A stretch of DNA of 59,736 bases from J029 sp964482495. Its GTDB lineage: Bacteria > Planctomycetota > UBA1135. The stretch covers positions 1 to 59,736 of the forward strand of contig CAYZXS010000024.1 of NCBI GenBank assembly GCA_964482495.1. Reading direction: 5' to 3'. Numbering within the stretch: position 1 is the stretch's first letter; each line of letters begins with the position of its first letter. Of the stretch, positions 24,398 to 32,662 are shown piece after piece. The notes under the pieces were generated by a model, which saw only the letters and a program-made list of their open reading frames with translations, did no database searches and was not told where the DNA came from. The position numbers and the translations under genes are program-made.

Positions 24398-25696
24398 CTA
24401 TTCAGCGACGCCGTTCTCGGCCGCTTGGAGGAGGCAGTCGGCGAAGAAGTCGACCTCCTGCAGGGTGCTGTAGATGTGGGGCGACACGCGCACGCCGGTG
24501 AACTCGTCGTGGCCGATGGGCGTGGTGAGGATCCGCTTCTCGCGCCACAGCCAGCCGTAGAGGTCGGCGCAGGGCACGCCCTCGACGTCGACCGTGGCGA
24601 TGCCGCAACTCCAGCGCGGGTCGAGGCTGGTGCGGAGGACCACCTTCGGGTGCTCCATGACCTTCTTCGCCCAGCGATCGCGCAGGAAGCGCAGCCGCGC
24701 CTCCTTGCGCGCGCCGCCGACGCCCTGGTGGAAGGTCAGGGCCTCGCCGATGGCCAGGATGTTGGCGGCCGGGTGGGTGCCGATCTCCTCGAACTTGCGG
24801 ATGTCCTGGCGCTGCTTCTCGTCGGCGGCCATCAGCGGCCAGACCTCGGGGATGCGCTCGCGGCGCACGTAGAGCAGGCCGGTGCCGTGCGGCGCGCACA
24901 GCCACTTGTGCAGGCTGGTGGCGTAGTAGTCGCAGTCCAGGTCGCTGATCTTGAAGTCGAAGTGGGCGAAGCCGTGGGCGCCGTCGACCAGCAGCGGGAT
25001 GCCGCGCTCGCGCGCCAGCGCCGCCACCCGCTTCACCGGCAGGATCTGGCCGGTCAGGTTGATGACCTGGCTCATCAGGATGATGCGCGTCTTCGGCGTG
25101 ATCGCAGCGGCGAAGCGGCGCACCACCTCGTCGTCGTCCTCGGCCGGCACCGGCACCTGGAACAGGCTCAGCTTGATGCCCTCGCGCGCCTCCCGCTGCT
25201 TGAAGGTGTTGATCATGCGCGGGTAGTCCTGCGTCGTCGTGACCACCTCGTCTCCGGCCTTCAGGTCGAGCCCGAATTGCAGGTTCTGCAGGCTCTCGGA
25301 GGCGTTGCGGGTGAAGGCGATCTCCTCCGGATCGACCCCCCAGTGGCGCGCCAGCCTCTGCCGCACGCCCTCCTTGCGCGGCTCGAGGATGCGCCACAGG
25401 TGGTGCGGCGGCAGCTCGTTGGAGAAGTCCAGGTGGCGCTTCATGGCGGCCTGGACCATCTCCGGCGACGGGCTCACGCCGCCGTTGTTGAAGTTGATGA
25501 CGCTGCGGTCGACGGTGTAAGCGCGTTGGACCCCGGCCCAGAAGTCCTCGTCGCCGGCGAGCTCACTGGGGGTGCCCGGGGTGGCGGCCAGCTCCTCCAG
25601 CCAGCGCAGCGAGCGGGCGTCGAGGGCGGAGAGCGGCGTCGCCGCGGCGATGGCGCCGGCGGCGGCGCCGAGGAAGCGTCGGCGAGATTGGGGCAT
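24398..25696 (-). CDS. Tat-exported PLP-dependent enzyme, class V aminotransferase fold
   Basis: A 432-residue fold-type I PLP protein. It starts with a Tat signal (SRRRFLGAAAGAIAAATP), which predicts export of the folded, cofactor-loaded enzyme. The catalytic domain shows FNNGGVSPSP, FTRNASESLQNLQFGL, TTTQDYPRM, SQVINLTGQILPVK, PLLVDGAHGFAHFDF (PLP-nitrogen Asp) and the Schiff-base Lys264 in TSLHKWLCAPHGTGLLYV. The family includes isopenicillin-N-epimerase-like proteins and cysteine desulfurase relatives. No desulfurase active-site loop is apparent. It lies 47 nt after the upstream gene on the same strand, possibly cotranscribed. Substrate unknown. Confidence 0.85.
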   Translation of the reverse strand: MPQSRRRFLGAAAGAIAAATPLSALDARSLRWLEELAATPGTPSELAGDEDFWAGVQRAYTVDRSVINFNNGGVSPSPEMVQAAMKRHLDFSNELPPHHLWRILEPRKEGVRQRLARHWGVDPEEIAFTRNASESLQNLQFGLDLKAGDEVVTTTQDYPRMINTFKQREAREGIKLSLFQVPVPAEDDDEVVRRFAAAITPKTRIILMSQVINLTGQILPVKRVAALARERGIPLLVDGAHGFAHFDFKISDLDCDYYATSLHKWLCAPHGTGLLYVRRERIPEVWPLMAADEKQRQDIRKFEEIGTHPAANILAIGEALTFHQGVGGARKEARLRFLRDRWAKKVMEHPKVVLRTSLDPRWSCGIATVDVEGVPCADLYGWLWREKRILTTPIGHDEFTGVRVSPHIYSTLQEVDFFADCLLQAAENGVAE

Positions 25697-25743
25697 GGGC
25701 GAGGTCCGAGCGGATCCGCGAGCTGCGAGTCAGCCCTCGGATT

Positions 25744-26964
25744 CTAGCCCTCGCTGCGCAGCAGCAGCCGGTGGACCGGCCAGGGCCGCTCCTTCCAACG
25801 GAAGCGGGCCTCGAAGTCGGCGTAGCGTGGGTGGCTGTTCAGCTGGACCCTGACGGGGACCTGGTGCCAGACCGCCCCCGGCGGCTCAGCCTCCGCCCGC
25901 ACCGCCTCGGCCTCGTACACGATCGCCTCCTGGACCTCGGCGATCGGGCTGCCGTCCGAGGGCGCGAGCTGCTGCTGCAGGAGCTCCCGCGGCAGCGCCG
26001 CGGCCTCGAAGCGCCAGGGCTGGTCCGGTCCGCCCTCCCAGGCGACCATGACTCCGTTGCGGCGGGGAAAGCGGAGGCGATAGCGGTAACGGGCGGTCGC
26101 ATCGCGACTCTCTTCGCTGGGCTCTCCGAGCAGGAAGCCCTCCGGCCCGGCCTCGATGGCCGCCCATCCTTCGGACGAGGCCCAGCCGAAGCTGCTCCAC
26201 TCCTCGATCTCGAACTCGACGCCGCTGGGGTCGGTCGGTTGCCGCGCCTGCCGCCACGCCGGTTTGCCGACGGTCTTCCAGATCTCCATGTTGTCGTCGC
26301 TGATCTCGGCGTGGCGCAGCTCGTCCCCGTGCTCGTCGTAGACGCGGAGGTGGACGGGGTGGCTCCGCGGCAACCGGATCGGCAGGACCTGATCGGTCCA
26401 CCCGCCTTCGACCGTGAAGGCGACCGGGTCTTCCTCCCGCTCGGCCTCCTGATAGCAACGCACCCGGTACTCCCCGGCCGGGAGCTCGCGGATCACCGCG
26501 CCCTGCTCAGGCATCGCCACCGTCACCTGGAGCTGATCACCGCGGGTCCACCGCTCGTTGCCCGGGGCGGCGAGCCGCCACAGATCGACGGTGCTGGAGA
26601 CCGGCTTCCAGGTCTCCGCGTCCACCAGGGAGAGGGCCAGCGTGCAGCTCCCGGTCTGGACCGGGTCCGGCCACGTGTACTCCTCGACCTCCTCCTCGGG
26701 CGGGGCGGGTGGGCGGTGGTGAGGACCTGGATCGGGCTGAGCCTGCGGCTCGATGGGGAGTTCGGCGCGCCCGCGAGGAACGGCCGATGACGCCGTGGCG
26801 GCGGAGAGCGGCTCGGCCTCTGCCACGACCTCGGCCACAGGTTCGACGGGCGCCGGGGCGCCGCCGCCGCCGACCCACCACAGGACGAGGAGCGACGCCC
26901 CGAGGAGGGCGAGGAGGAGCTTGGACCAGGATCGGGACATGCTTCGAAAGTCGGTCAGCGCCAT
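25744..26964 (-). CDS. Membrane-anchored protein with beta-sandwich domains, function unknown
   Basis: A 406-residue protein (or 398 from ATG 26940, whose SRSWSKLLLALLGASLLVLWWVGGG is a cleaner membrane-anchor start). After the anchor comes a Pro/Ala/Glu-rich linker to about residue 105. The outer part has repeated strands like carboxypeptidase-regulatory or CNA-B folds: CTLALSLVDAETWKPVSSTVDLWRLA, VIRELPAGEYRVRCYQEA, and PVHLRVYDEHGDELRHAEISDD. Many Trp residues follow in the C-terminal half. Such folds often act as spacers or binding modules. No catalytic motif is seen. Upstream of the Tat-exported PLP enzyme on the same strand. Confidence 0.55.
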   Translation of the reverse strand: MALTDFRSMSRSWSKLLLALLGASLLVLWWVGGGGAPAPVEPVAEVVAEAEPLSAATASSAVPRGRAELPIEPQAQPDPGPHHRPPAPPEEEVEEYTWPDPVQTGSCTLALSLVDAETWKPVSSTVDLWRLAAPGNERWTRGDQLQVTVAMPEQGAVIRELPAGEYRVRCYQEAEREEDPVAFTVEGGWTDQVLPIRLPRSHPVHLRVYDEHGDELRHAEISDDNMEIWKTVGKPAWRQARQPTDPSGVEFEIEEWSSFGWASSEGWAAIEAGPEGFLLGEPSEESRDATARYRYRLRFPRRNGVMVAWEGGPDQPWRFEAAALPRELLQQQLAPSDGSPIAEVQEAIVYEAEAVRAEAEPPGAVWHQVPVRVQLNSHPRYADFEARFRWKERPWPVHRLLLRSEG

Positions 26965-27021
26965 CGTAGAAGGAGGGTGCCGAAGTCGCCGCGCGTCTCC
27001 GGTGCCGCCCACCCCCGCGGG

Positions 27022-27027
27022 TAGAAT
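27022..27027 (+). promoter_or_regulatory. TAGAAT -10 candidate for the permease-peptidase operon
   Basis: TAGAAT ends 42 nt before GTG 27070, leaving room for a short leader. No convincing -35 box is seen. Confidence 0.35.
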
Positions 27028-27069
27028 CCCGGCTTCGCCGCCAACTAGCGGCCACCTCAGCACCGGTTC

Positions 27070-28950
27070 GTGAACTTCCTGCTCCCGCTCAGCATCCTGG
27101 CCCTGGCCGCCGGACCGCTGCTGTTCCGGCTCACCAGCCGGTCGCGCGGCGCCATCGCGGCGCTGGACGGCTTCGTGCGCGTCGCCGTCGCCGGCCTGCT
27201 GCTGGTGCACGTCATGCCCGAGGCCTTCGCGCTAGCGGGGTGGAGCGCGGCGCTGGCCTTCCTCGGCGGCATGGTTGTGCCGCTGCTGATCCACCGGGCG
27301 ATGCACGGCTCCAAGGGGACCGGCCTGATCGCCGAGCTGGGCCTGGCGGTGGCCGCCCTCGGCCTGCACGCCTTCCTCGACGGCGCGGCGCTGGTCGAGC
27401 ACGACGAGCACGGCGGGCTCAGCAGCAACATGCTGGCGGCGGCGGTGATCCTGCACCGGCTGCCGGTGGGCGTCGGCGTCTGGTGGCTGGTGCGGCCGCG
27501 CTACGGCCGCCCGGCGGCGACCGCGGTGCTGGCGGCGCTGGCGCTGGCGACCGCGGCGGGCAGCCTGTTCAGCGACAGCGCCCTGGCCGGCGCTTCCTCG
27601 GCCCTGCTGGCCGGCTTCCAGGCCTTCATGGTCGGCGCGCTGCTGCACGTCGTCATCGGCCACACCTTCCAATTGAAGGGCGGGCTCCAGAGCGGGCTCG
27701 AGCGCGCCTGGTCCGGCATCGGCGGCCTTGCTGGATTCGGCCTGCTGGCGCTCTTCAGCGCCCTGCACGGCCACGCCGAGGGCGAGCTGGCGGCCACCCC
27801 GGCGCTGCAGGCCTTCGTCGAGCTTGCGGCGCAGAGCGCGCCGGCGCTGCTGGCGGCCTCCCTGACCATCTGGGTCACCAAGGCGCTGGTGCCCGGCACC
27901 ATGGTGCGCTTCTTCCAGGGGCGCACGCGCTTCGGCCAGGCGCTGCGCGGCACCGTCGCCGGCCTGCCGCTGCCGATCTGCTCCTGCGGCGTGATCCCGA
28001 TGTACCGCAGCCTGATCCAGGCGCGGACGCCGGCCCCGGCGGCGCTGGCCTTCCTGGTCGCCGCGCCCGAGGTCGGCTGGGCGGCGATCCTGCTGTCCCT
28101 CGGCCTGCTCGGCCCGGAGATGACCGGGCTGCGGCTGGCGGGCGCGGCGCTGCTGGCGCTCGGCGTCGGCGTGCTGGTCGGCGGCATGGCCGAGCGCCGG
28201 CGCCGGGAGCAGGAGCCGCCGCCGGCCGACGAGGCCCGGCCGCCGCTGGCCGAGCGCGTCCGCGCCGGCTTCCGCTACGGCTTCGGCACGGTCATGGACG
28301 ACACCGCGCCGTGGATCGTCTTCGGCCTGCTGATCGCCGCCATCCTCGAGCCGACCCTGGAGGCCGACCTCCTGCTCGGCCTGCCGGCCGGTGTCGACGT
28401 GCTCATCGCCACCCTGATCGGCCTGCCGCTCTACGTCTGCGCCTCGGGCTCGACGCCGCTGGTGGCCGTGCTGCTGCTGAAGGGGCTGTCCCCGGGCGCG
28501 GCGGTCGCCTTCCTGCTGACCGGCCCGGCGACCAACGTCACCACCGCCGGCCTGCTGGCGCAGATGCACGGCAAGCGCGTCGCCGGCGCCTTCGCCCTGG
28601 TGATGATCGCGCTGGCGGTCGGGCTCGGCCTGGCCACCAACGCCTTCCTCGGCGGCTACCAGGTCGCCGAGGCCATGCCGCACCACCACGAGCACATCGG
28701 CCCCTTCAAGTGGCTGTGCCTGGGCCTGCTGACGCTGGCCTACCTGGCTTCGCTGCTGCGGCTGGGCGTGCCCGGCTTCCTCGGCAAGGTGATCCGGCCC
28801 CACGCCGACGACGGCCCGCCGCCGGAGTCCTGCTGCGCCGAAGCGCCCGCCCCCGAACCCTCCCCCTGCTGCGAGAATGCGCAGCCCGATGCCGCGCCCC
28901 CTCCCCCCGACCCCGAGGGCGGCTGCTGCGGCGACTCCGACAAGCCATGA
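27070..28950 (+). CDS. Fused ZIP-like / ArsP-like (YraQ) metal permease with Cys-rich tail
   Basis: A 626-residue polytopic protein in three parts. Residues about 1-225 resemble a ZIP metal transporter: helices with LLLVHVMPEAF, GLHAFLDGAALVEHDEHGG and ILHRLPVGVGVWW, His/Asp/Glu-rich as in ZIP metal sites. Residues about 250-570 are a YraQ/ArsP-type permease, with PICSCGVIPMYRSL (Cys304, Cys306) and GPATNVTTAGLL (from Gly485), the two half-repeats of that family. The last 50 residues carry CC pairs (ESCCAEA, PSPCCENA, GGCCGDS) and a nearby HHHEH. The ArsP family exports methylarsenite, and related SO_0444-type proteins are linked to Cu/Zn efflux. Metal or metalloid efflux is likely; the ion is unknown. 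GTG start; overlaps the next gene by 4 nt. Confidence 0.8.
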   Translation: MNFLLPLSILALAAGPLLFRLTSRSRGAIAALDGFVRVAVAGLLLVHVMPEAFALAGWSAALAFLGGMVVPLLIHRAMHGSKGTGLIAELGLAVAALGLHAFLDGAALVEHDEHGGLSSNMLAAAVILHRLPVGVGVWWLVRPRYGRPAATAVLAALALATAAGSLFSDSALAGASSALLAGFQAFMVGALLHVVIGHTFQLKGGLQSGLERAWSGIGGLAGFGLLALFSALHGHAEGELAATPALQAFVELAAQSAPALLAASLTIWVTKALVPGTMVRFFQGRTRFGQALRGTVAGLPLPICSCGVIPMYRSLIQARTPAPAALAFLVAAPEVGWAAILLSLGLLGPEMTGLRLAGAALLALGVGVLVGGMAERRRREQEPPPADEARPPLAERVRAGFRYGFGTVMDDTAPWIVFGLLIAAILEPTLEADLLLGLPAGVDVLIATLIGLPLYVCASGSTPLVAVLLLKGLSPGAAVAFLLTGPATNVTTAGLLAQMHGKRVAGAFALVMIALAVGLGLATNAFLGGYQVAEAMPHHHEHIGPFKWLCLGLLTLAYLASLLRLGVPGFLGKVIRPHADDGPPPESCCAEAPAPEPSPCCENAQPDAAPPPPDPEGGCCGDSDKP

Positions 28951-31775
28951 AACGCGCCCTCTGCCTGATCCTGTTCCTGCTGGCCTTCGCGCCCGCCGTG
29001 GCCGCCCAGACCGCCCGCGGCGAGGCCCGGCCGTGGCCGCACGAGTCCTCCGACATCCCGGTCGACCCGCGCATCCACTTCGGCAGCTTCGCCAACGGCC
29101 TGCGCTACGCCTGGGCCGACAACGGCGAGCCCGAGGACCGCTGCTACGTCCGCCTGCACGTCAATGCCGGCAGCCTGGCCGAGACCGAGAGCGAGCAGGG
29201 CATGGCCCACTTCCTGGAGCACATGGCCTTCAACGGCTCGGAGAACTTCCCGGCCGGCACCCTGATCGAGTGGTTCCAGGAGCACGGCATGAGCTTCGGG
29301 GCAGACACCAACGCCCACACCATCTTCAGCGAGACGGTCTACAAGCTGGATCTCCCGACCAGCGACGCCGAGACCCTGCGCGAGGGCTTGATGGTGATGC
29401 GCGACTACGCCGACGGCCTGCTGATCGAAGAGGAGGAGGTCCAGGCCGAGAAGGGCGTCATCGACGGCGAGCAGCGCGAGCGCGACTCGGCCGGCTTCCG
29501 CATGTTCAAGAAGCAGCTCGACCGGGTCTTCGCGGGCTCCCGTTACGCCGCGCGGCTGCCGATCGGCACCAAGGAGGTGCGCGACGCCTTCACCGCCGAG
29601 TCGGTGCGCGCCTTCTACGAGAGGTGGTACCGCCCCGAGCACATGACCCTGATCGTGGTCGGCGACCTCGGCGGGCTCGACCCCGTGGCGCTGTTCGAGG
29701 AGGCCTTCGCCAGCATGGTGCCGCCGCAGGGCCGGCCGGCGCTGGAGCCGGTCTGCGGCGAGGTCGACAGCTACGAGCACGCCTTCGCCATCTACGAGGA
29801 AGAGATCCCGTCGGTGACCCTGACGGTGGCGGTGATGACTCCCTACGAGGACCGCTTCCCGACCCGGGCCCACTGGGTCGAGGACCTGGCCCTCGACTAC
29901 GCCCACGGCATGGTCAATCTCCGCTACAGCGAGCTTGCCAAGCAGGAGGACGCGCCCTTCCTCGGCGCCGGGCTGGGCGCCGGCGACGAGCTGACGGTGA
30001 TGCACAGCGAGAGCCTGACGGTGCAGTGCAAGCCGGAGCAGTGGCAGGAGGCGCTGAGCTTCTGCGAACAGGAGATGCGGCGGGCGCTGGAGTTCGGCTT
30101 CCAGCAGGCCGAGCTCGACGAGCTGCGCGCCGACATGCTGCGCGGCCTGGACGAGGCGGTCGAGCGCGAAGCCACCCAGCACAGCTCCGGCATGCTCAAC
30201 GAGCTGCTGCTGGCGGCTGAGGAGCGCTACGTGCCGACCGACGCCGAGACTACGCGCGCGATCCTGAAGCCGGCGATCGAGGCGCTGACCGTGGAGGCCT
30301 GCCACGCGGCGCTGGTCGAGGCCTGGGACGCCGGGCCGCTGTCGATCACCGCCACCGGCAACCTCGACCTGGGCGAAGAGGACGGCCAGCAGCTGCGCGC
30401 CGCGCTCGAGGCCAGCCGCGCGGCGCCGGTCGAGAAGATGGAGGAGATCGTGGTCTCGAGCTTCGCCTACGCCTCGAGCGCCGACGCGCCGGGCGAGGTG
30501 GTCGAGCGCACCCACGTCGAGGACCTCGACTTCCACCGCCTGCGCTTCGCCAACGGCGTCACGGTCAACCTGAAGCGGACCGACTTCAAGGAGAAGCAGA
30601 TCCTGATCCAGGGGAACCTGGGCGAGGGGGCGCTGTCGCAGGCGCCCAGCATCGAGACCAGCGCGGTCGACTTCTACGCCGACAGCGCCTTCAACGGCGG
30701 CGGCCTGGGCGCCCACGACAACGAGGAGCTGCGGCGGCTGACCGCCGGCCGCACCGTCGGCACCGGTTTGTCGTCGGGCGAGGACCGCTTCCTCTTGGGC
30801 GGCGCGACCACCGCCGAGGACCTGCTGCTGCAGTGCGAGCTGATGTGCGCCTGGTTGACCGATCCGGGCTGGCGCGAGGACGGCATGGTGCAGATGAAGC
30901 GCCAGGTGCCGCTGATCTTCCAGGGCATCAAGCACCAGCACCAGGGGCCGATGATCCTGGAGTTCCTGCCGGCGATCTACTCCAGCGACCCGCGCTTCGG
31001 CCTGCCGCCGCAGGAGGCGCTCGAGGCCGTGGCCATGGAGCAGGTGCAGGCGTGGATCGCGCCGCAGCTGGCCGACGCGCCGCTCGAGCTGAGCTTCGTC
31101 GGCGACTTCGAGGTCGAGGCGGTGGTCGAGGCCTGCGCCCGCACCTTCGGCAAGCTGCCGCCGCGGCGCGAACTGCGCGACTACCCGGCGCACCGCGAGG
31201 TGCCGGCGGCCCAGACCGGCCTGAAGCAGCTGCACACGGTGGCGACCCAGGTGCCGAAGTCGCTGGTGCTGATCCACTACCCGGTGGCGGACGGCATGGA
31301 GTCGGCGCGGCGCCGCGGCCTGAGCTTCCTCGGCACGGTGCTGAACGACCGCCTGCGGCTCGAGGTGCGCGAGAAGCTCGGCGCCGCCTACTCGCCGGGC
31401 GCCGGCGCCCAGCTCAGCGAGGTCTTCCCGGGCAACGGCATGATCATGATCCAGGCGATGGCGGATCCCGAGAACGTCGACACCCTGGTCGAGGCCTGCC
31501 TGGCCGCCGCGGATTCCCTGGCGACCGACGGCGTCACCCAGGAGGAGACCGACCGCCTGCGCGAGCCGATCCTCAACCAGATCCGTGACGCGCGGCGCAC
31601 CAATGGTTACTGGCTGTCCGCGATCGAGGACGCCCACCGCGACCCCGGCTCGATCGAGGACATCCGCACCGTGGTCGGCTTCTACCAGGGCGTCGACGCC
31701 GACACCCTGAGCAAGATGGCCGCCGAGTTCTTCGGCAAGGCGCGGGCAAACGTGCTGGTGGTGGATCCGGAGTAG
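28947..31775 (+). CDS. M16-family (insulinase-like) zinc metallopeptidase
   Basis: A 942-residue secreted peptidase (signal MKRALCLILFLLAFAPAVAA). The inverted zinc motif HxxEH is present as HFLEH starting at His88, inside GMAHFLEHMAFNGSENFP, with the distal Glu in EEVQAEKGVIDGEQRERDS. Family hallmarks FYERWYRPEHMTLIVVGD and a second, inactive M16-like half (about residues 500-940, with the R/Y-containing LEVREKLGAAYSPGAGA) follow, as in pitrilysin-type clamshells. It probably degrades peptides in the periplasm. Its ATG overlaps the permease stop (ATGA); the functional link to metal export is unclear, though M16 enzymes need zinc. Confidence 0.93.
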   Translation: MKRALCLILFLLAFAPAVAAQTARGEARPWPHESSDIPVDPRIHFGSFANGLRYAWADNGEPEDRCYVRLHVNAGSLAETESEQGMAHFLEHMAFNGSENFPAGTLIEWFQEHGMSFGADTNAHTIFSETVYKLDLPTSDAETLREGLMVMRDYADGLLIEEEEVQAEKGVIDGEQRERDSAGFRMFKKQLDRVFAGSRYAARLPIGTKEVRDAFTAESVRAFYERWYRPEHMTLIVVGDLGGLDPVALFEEAFASMVPPQGRPALEPVCGEVDSYEHAFAIYEEEIPSVTLTVAVMTPYEDRFPTRAHWVEDLALDYAHGMVNLRYSELAKQEDAPFLGAGLGAGDELTVMHSESLTVQCKPEQWQEALSFCEQEMRRALEFGFQQAELDELRADMLRGLDEAVEREATQHSSGMLNELLLAAEERYVPTDAETTRAILKPAIEALTVEACHAALVEAWDAGPLSITATGNLDLGEEDGQQLRAALEASRAAPVEKMEEIVVSSFAYASSADAPGEVVERTHVEDLDFHRLRFANGVTVNLKRTDFKEKQILIQGNLGEGALSQAPSIETSAVDFYADSAFNGGGLGAHDNEELRRLTAGRTVGTGLSSGEDRFLLGGATTAEDLLLQCELMCAWLTDPGWREDGMVQMKRQVPLIFQGIKHQHQGPMILEFLPAIYSSDPRFGLPPQEALEAVAMEQVQAWIAPQLADAPLELSFVGDFEVEAVVEACARTFGKLPPRRELRDYPAHREVPAAQTGLKQLHTVATQVPKSLVLIHYPVADGMESARRRGLSFLGTVLNDRLRLEVREKLGAAYSPGAGAQLSEVFPGNGMIMIQAMADPENVDTLVEACLAAADSLATDGVTQEETDRLREPILNQIRDARRTNGYWLSAIEDAHRDPGSIEDIRTVVGFYQGVDADTLSKMAAEFFGKARANVLVVDPE

Positions 31776-31807
31776 GGCGCACCGCCGCTCCCGGGACGAC
31801 CCCGAGC

Positions 31808-32371
31808 CTAGAAGTCCTCGTCGATCAATCTCGTCCAGAATTCGATCGACCTCTTGTCGCCGGCGACGGCTTCAGCCCACTTCATGCCGCCGAACTCCGT
31901 CTGGAGATAGGCGCGGAGGTCCCTGCCGTAGTAGATGATGTCGGTCTGGTAGACCGAGAAGACCGGGTTGCCGGCTTCGTGCGGTTCGGAGGGGAGGTAG
32001 CGGTGGCTGTAGAGCGGGACGAGTTTCGGAACCTTCGCGACCTCGGCTCGGGCGACCTCCACGGCCTCCTCGATGGCGTCAGGCTTCTCCCCCCATGCCG
32101 GGAACCAGAACTCGTTGTTCCGGATGTCGAAGGCAATACCGTCGAACGGCCATGCGAAGCGCTCGGCGCACTTCCTGCCTTCCCCGCCCCTCCAGGCAGG
32201 GAAGTCCCGGCCCGAGGGCAGGAAGGCCATCAACATCGAGCGCAAGTCGGGCGGGAAACGGAATTCAAAGCGCTGCTCGGCCTCCAGGATCTCGGCCTCG
32301 GACAACCCCGGAAGGAGGGCGACTCCGGCAGCTTCGAGGAGTTGACGTTCACTATTCCAATCCGTGTCCAT
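31808..32371 (-). CDS. SMI1/KNR4 (SUKH) family protein
   Basis: A 187-residue protein with the SUKH plan: an N-terminal helix with LSEAEILEAEQRFEFRFPPDLRSMLMAFLPSG, then WPFDGIAFDIRNNEFWFPAWG, a helix, VPLYSHRYLPSEPHEAGNPVFSVYQTDIIYYGRDLRAYLQTEF and a C-terminal helix. Bacterial SUKH proteins often act as immunity proteins against secreted or contact-dependent toxins. No toxin gene is nearby, so an orphan immunity or housekeeping role is possible. ATG 32371 is preferred; the frame is open further upstream but runs through palindromic, less GC-rich DNA. Codon and base use differ from the neighbours, suggesting acquisition. Confidence 0.7.
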   Translation of the reverse strand: MDTDWNSERQLLEAAGVALLPGLSEAEILEAEQRFEFRFPPDLRSMLMAFLPSGRDFPAWRGGEGRKCAERFAWPFDGIAFDIRNNEFWFPAWGEKPDAIEEAVEVARAEVAKVPKLVPLYSHRYLPSEPHEAGNPVFSVYQTDIIYYGRDLRAYLQTEFGGMKWAEAVAGDKRSIEFWTRLIDEDF

Positions 32372-32470
32372 CTCAAGAGGGCGGGCTCTACACCCAGTGC
32401 GTTTCATCGTCTCAGGTGGAGTGTGAATAGGCCACAGGATCGTCGGCATTCCAGCGGCTCTCACCGCCTT

Positions 32471-32487
32471 ATGAACACGATGTTCAT
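32471..32487. repeat. Palindrome ATGAACA-N3-TGTTCAT
   Basis: Perfect 7-bp arms with a CGA spacer, 100 nt upstream of the SUKH start. The size fits an operator or a small hairpin. Confidence 0.45.
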
Positions 32488-32498
32488 TACCTCCTGCC

Positions 32499-32530
32499 TT
32501 ATTCACATTTGCAGGCTCAAATGTGAATAA
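32499..32530. repeat. Perfect 13-bp inverted repeat
   Basis: Arms TTATTCACATTTG (32499-32511) and CAAATGTGAATAA (32518-32530) with a 6-nt spacer. There is no T-tract, so it is not a typical terminator. It could be a dimeric-regulator operator or a mobile-element scar. Confidence 0.6.
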
Positions 32531-32662
32531 CGAACGATCGCTCCCCCCTCCGCCCGGCCTGACCAAGGCTCACGCCTTGCGGCCCCTGCCCCTCCCTTCG
32601 CCGTTTCCCAGGCTGCTACCCTGCTCCCCCTTGCCTGGCCCCCGCCGCCTACCGAACAGGTC

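Larger units (their letters stand above)
32372..32662. other. Gene-free, less GC-rich region with two palindromes
   Basis: 291 nt between the SUKH gene and the formate dehydrogenase operon. It contains two perfect inverted repeats (separate entries) and scattered TGTGAATA-like octamers (for example 32421-32428). No RNA gene or convincing protein-coding frame is seen. The part from 32560 onward returns to high GC. Confidence 0.4.

Noticed and set aside
28740..31637. Very long open frames antisense to the permease and M16 peptidase (and similar ones at 446-2404, 47940-50597, 34648-37212)
   Set aside because: At about 70 % GC, antisense frames rarely meet stops. Their translations are low-complexity (Arg/Gly/Ala/Val-rich), show no motifs, and lie opposite genes with clear family signatures.
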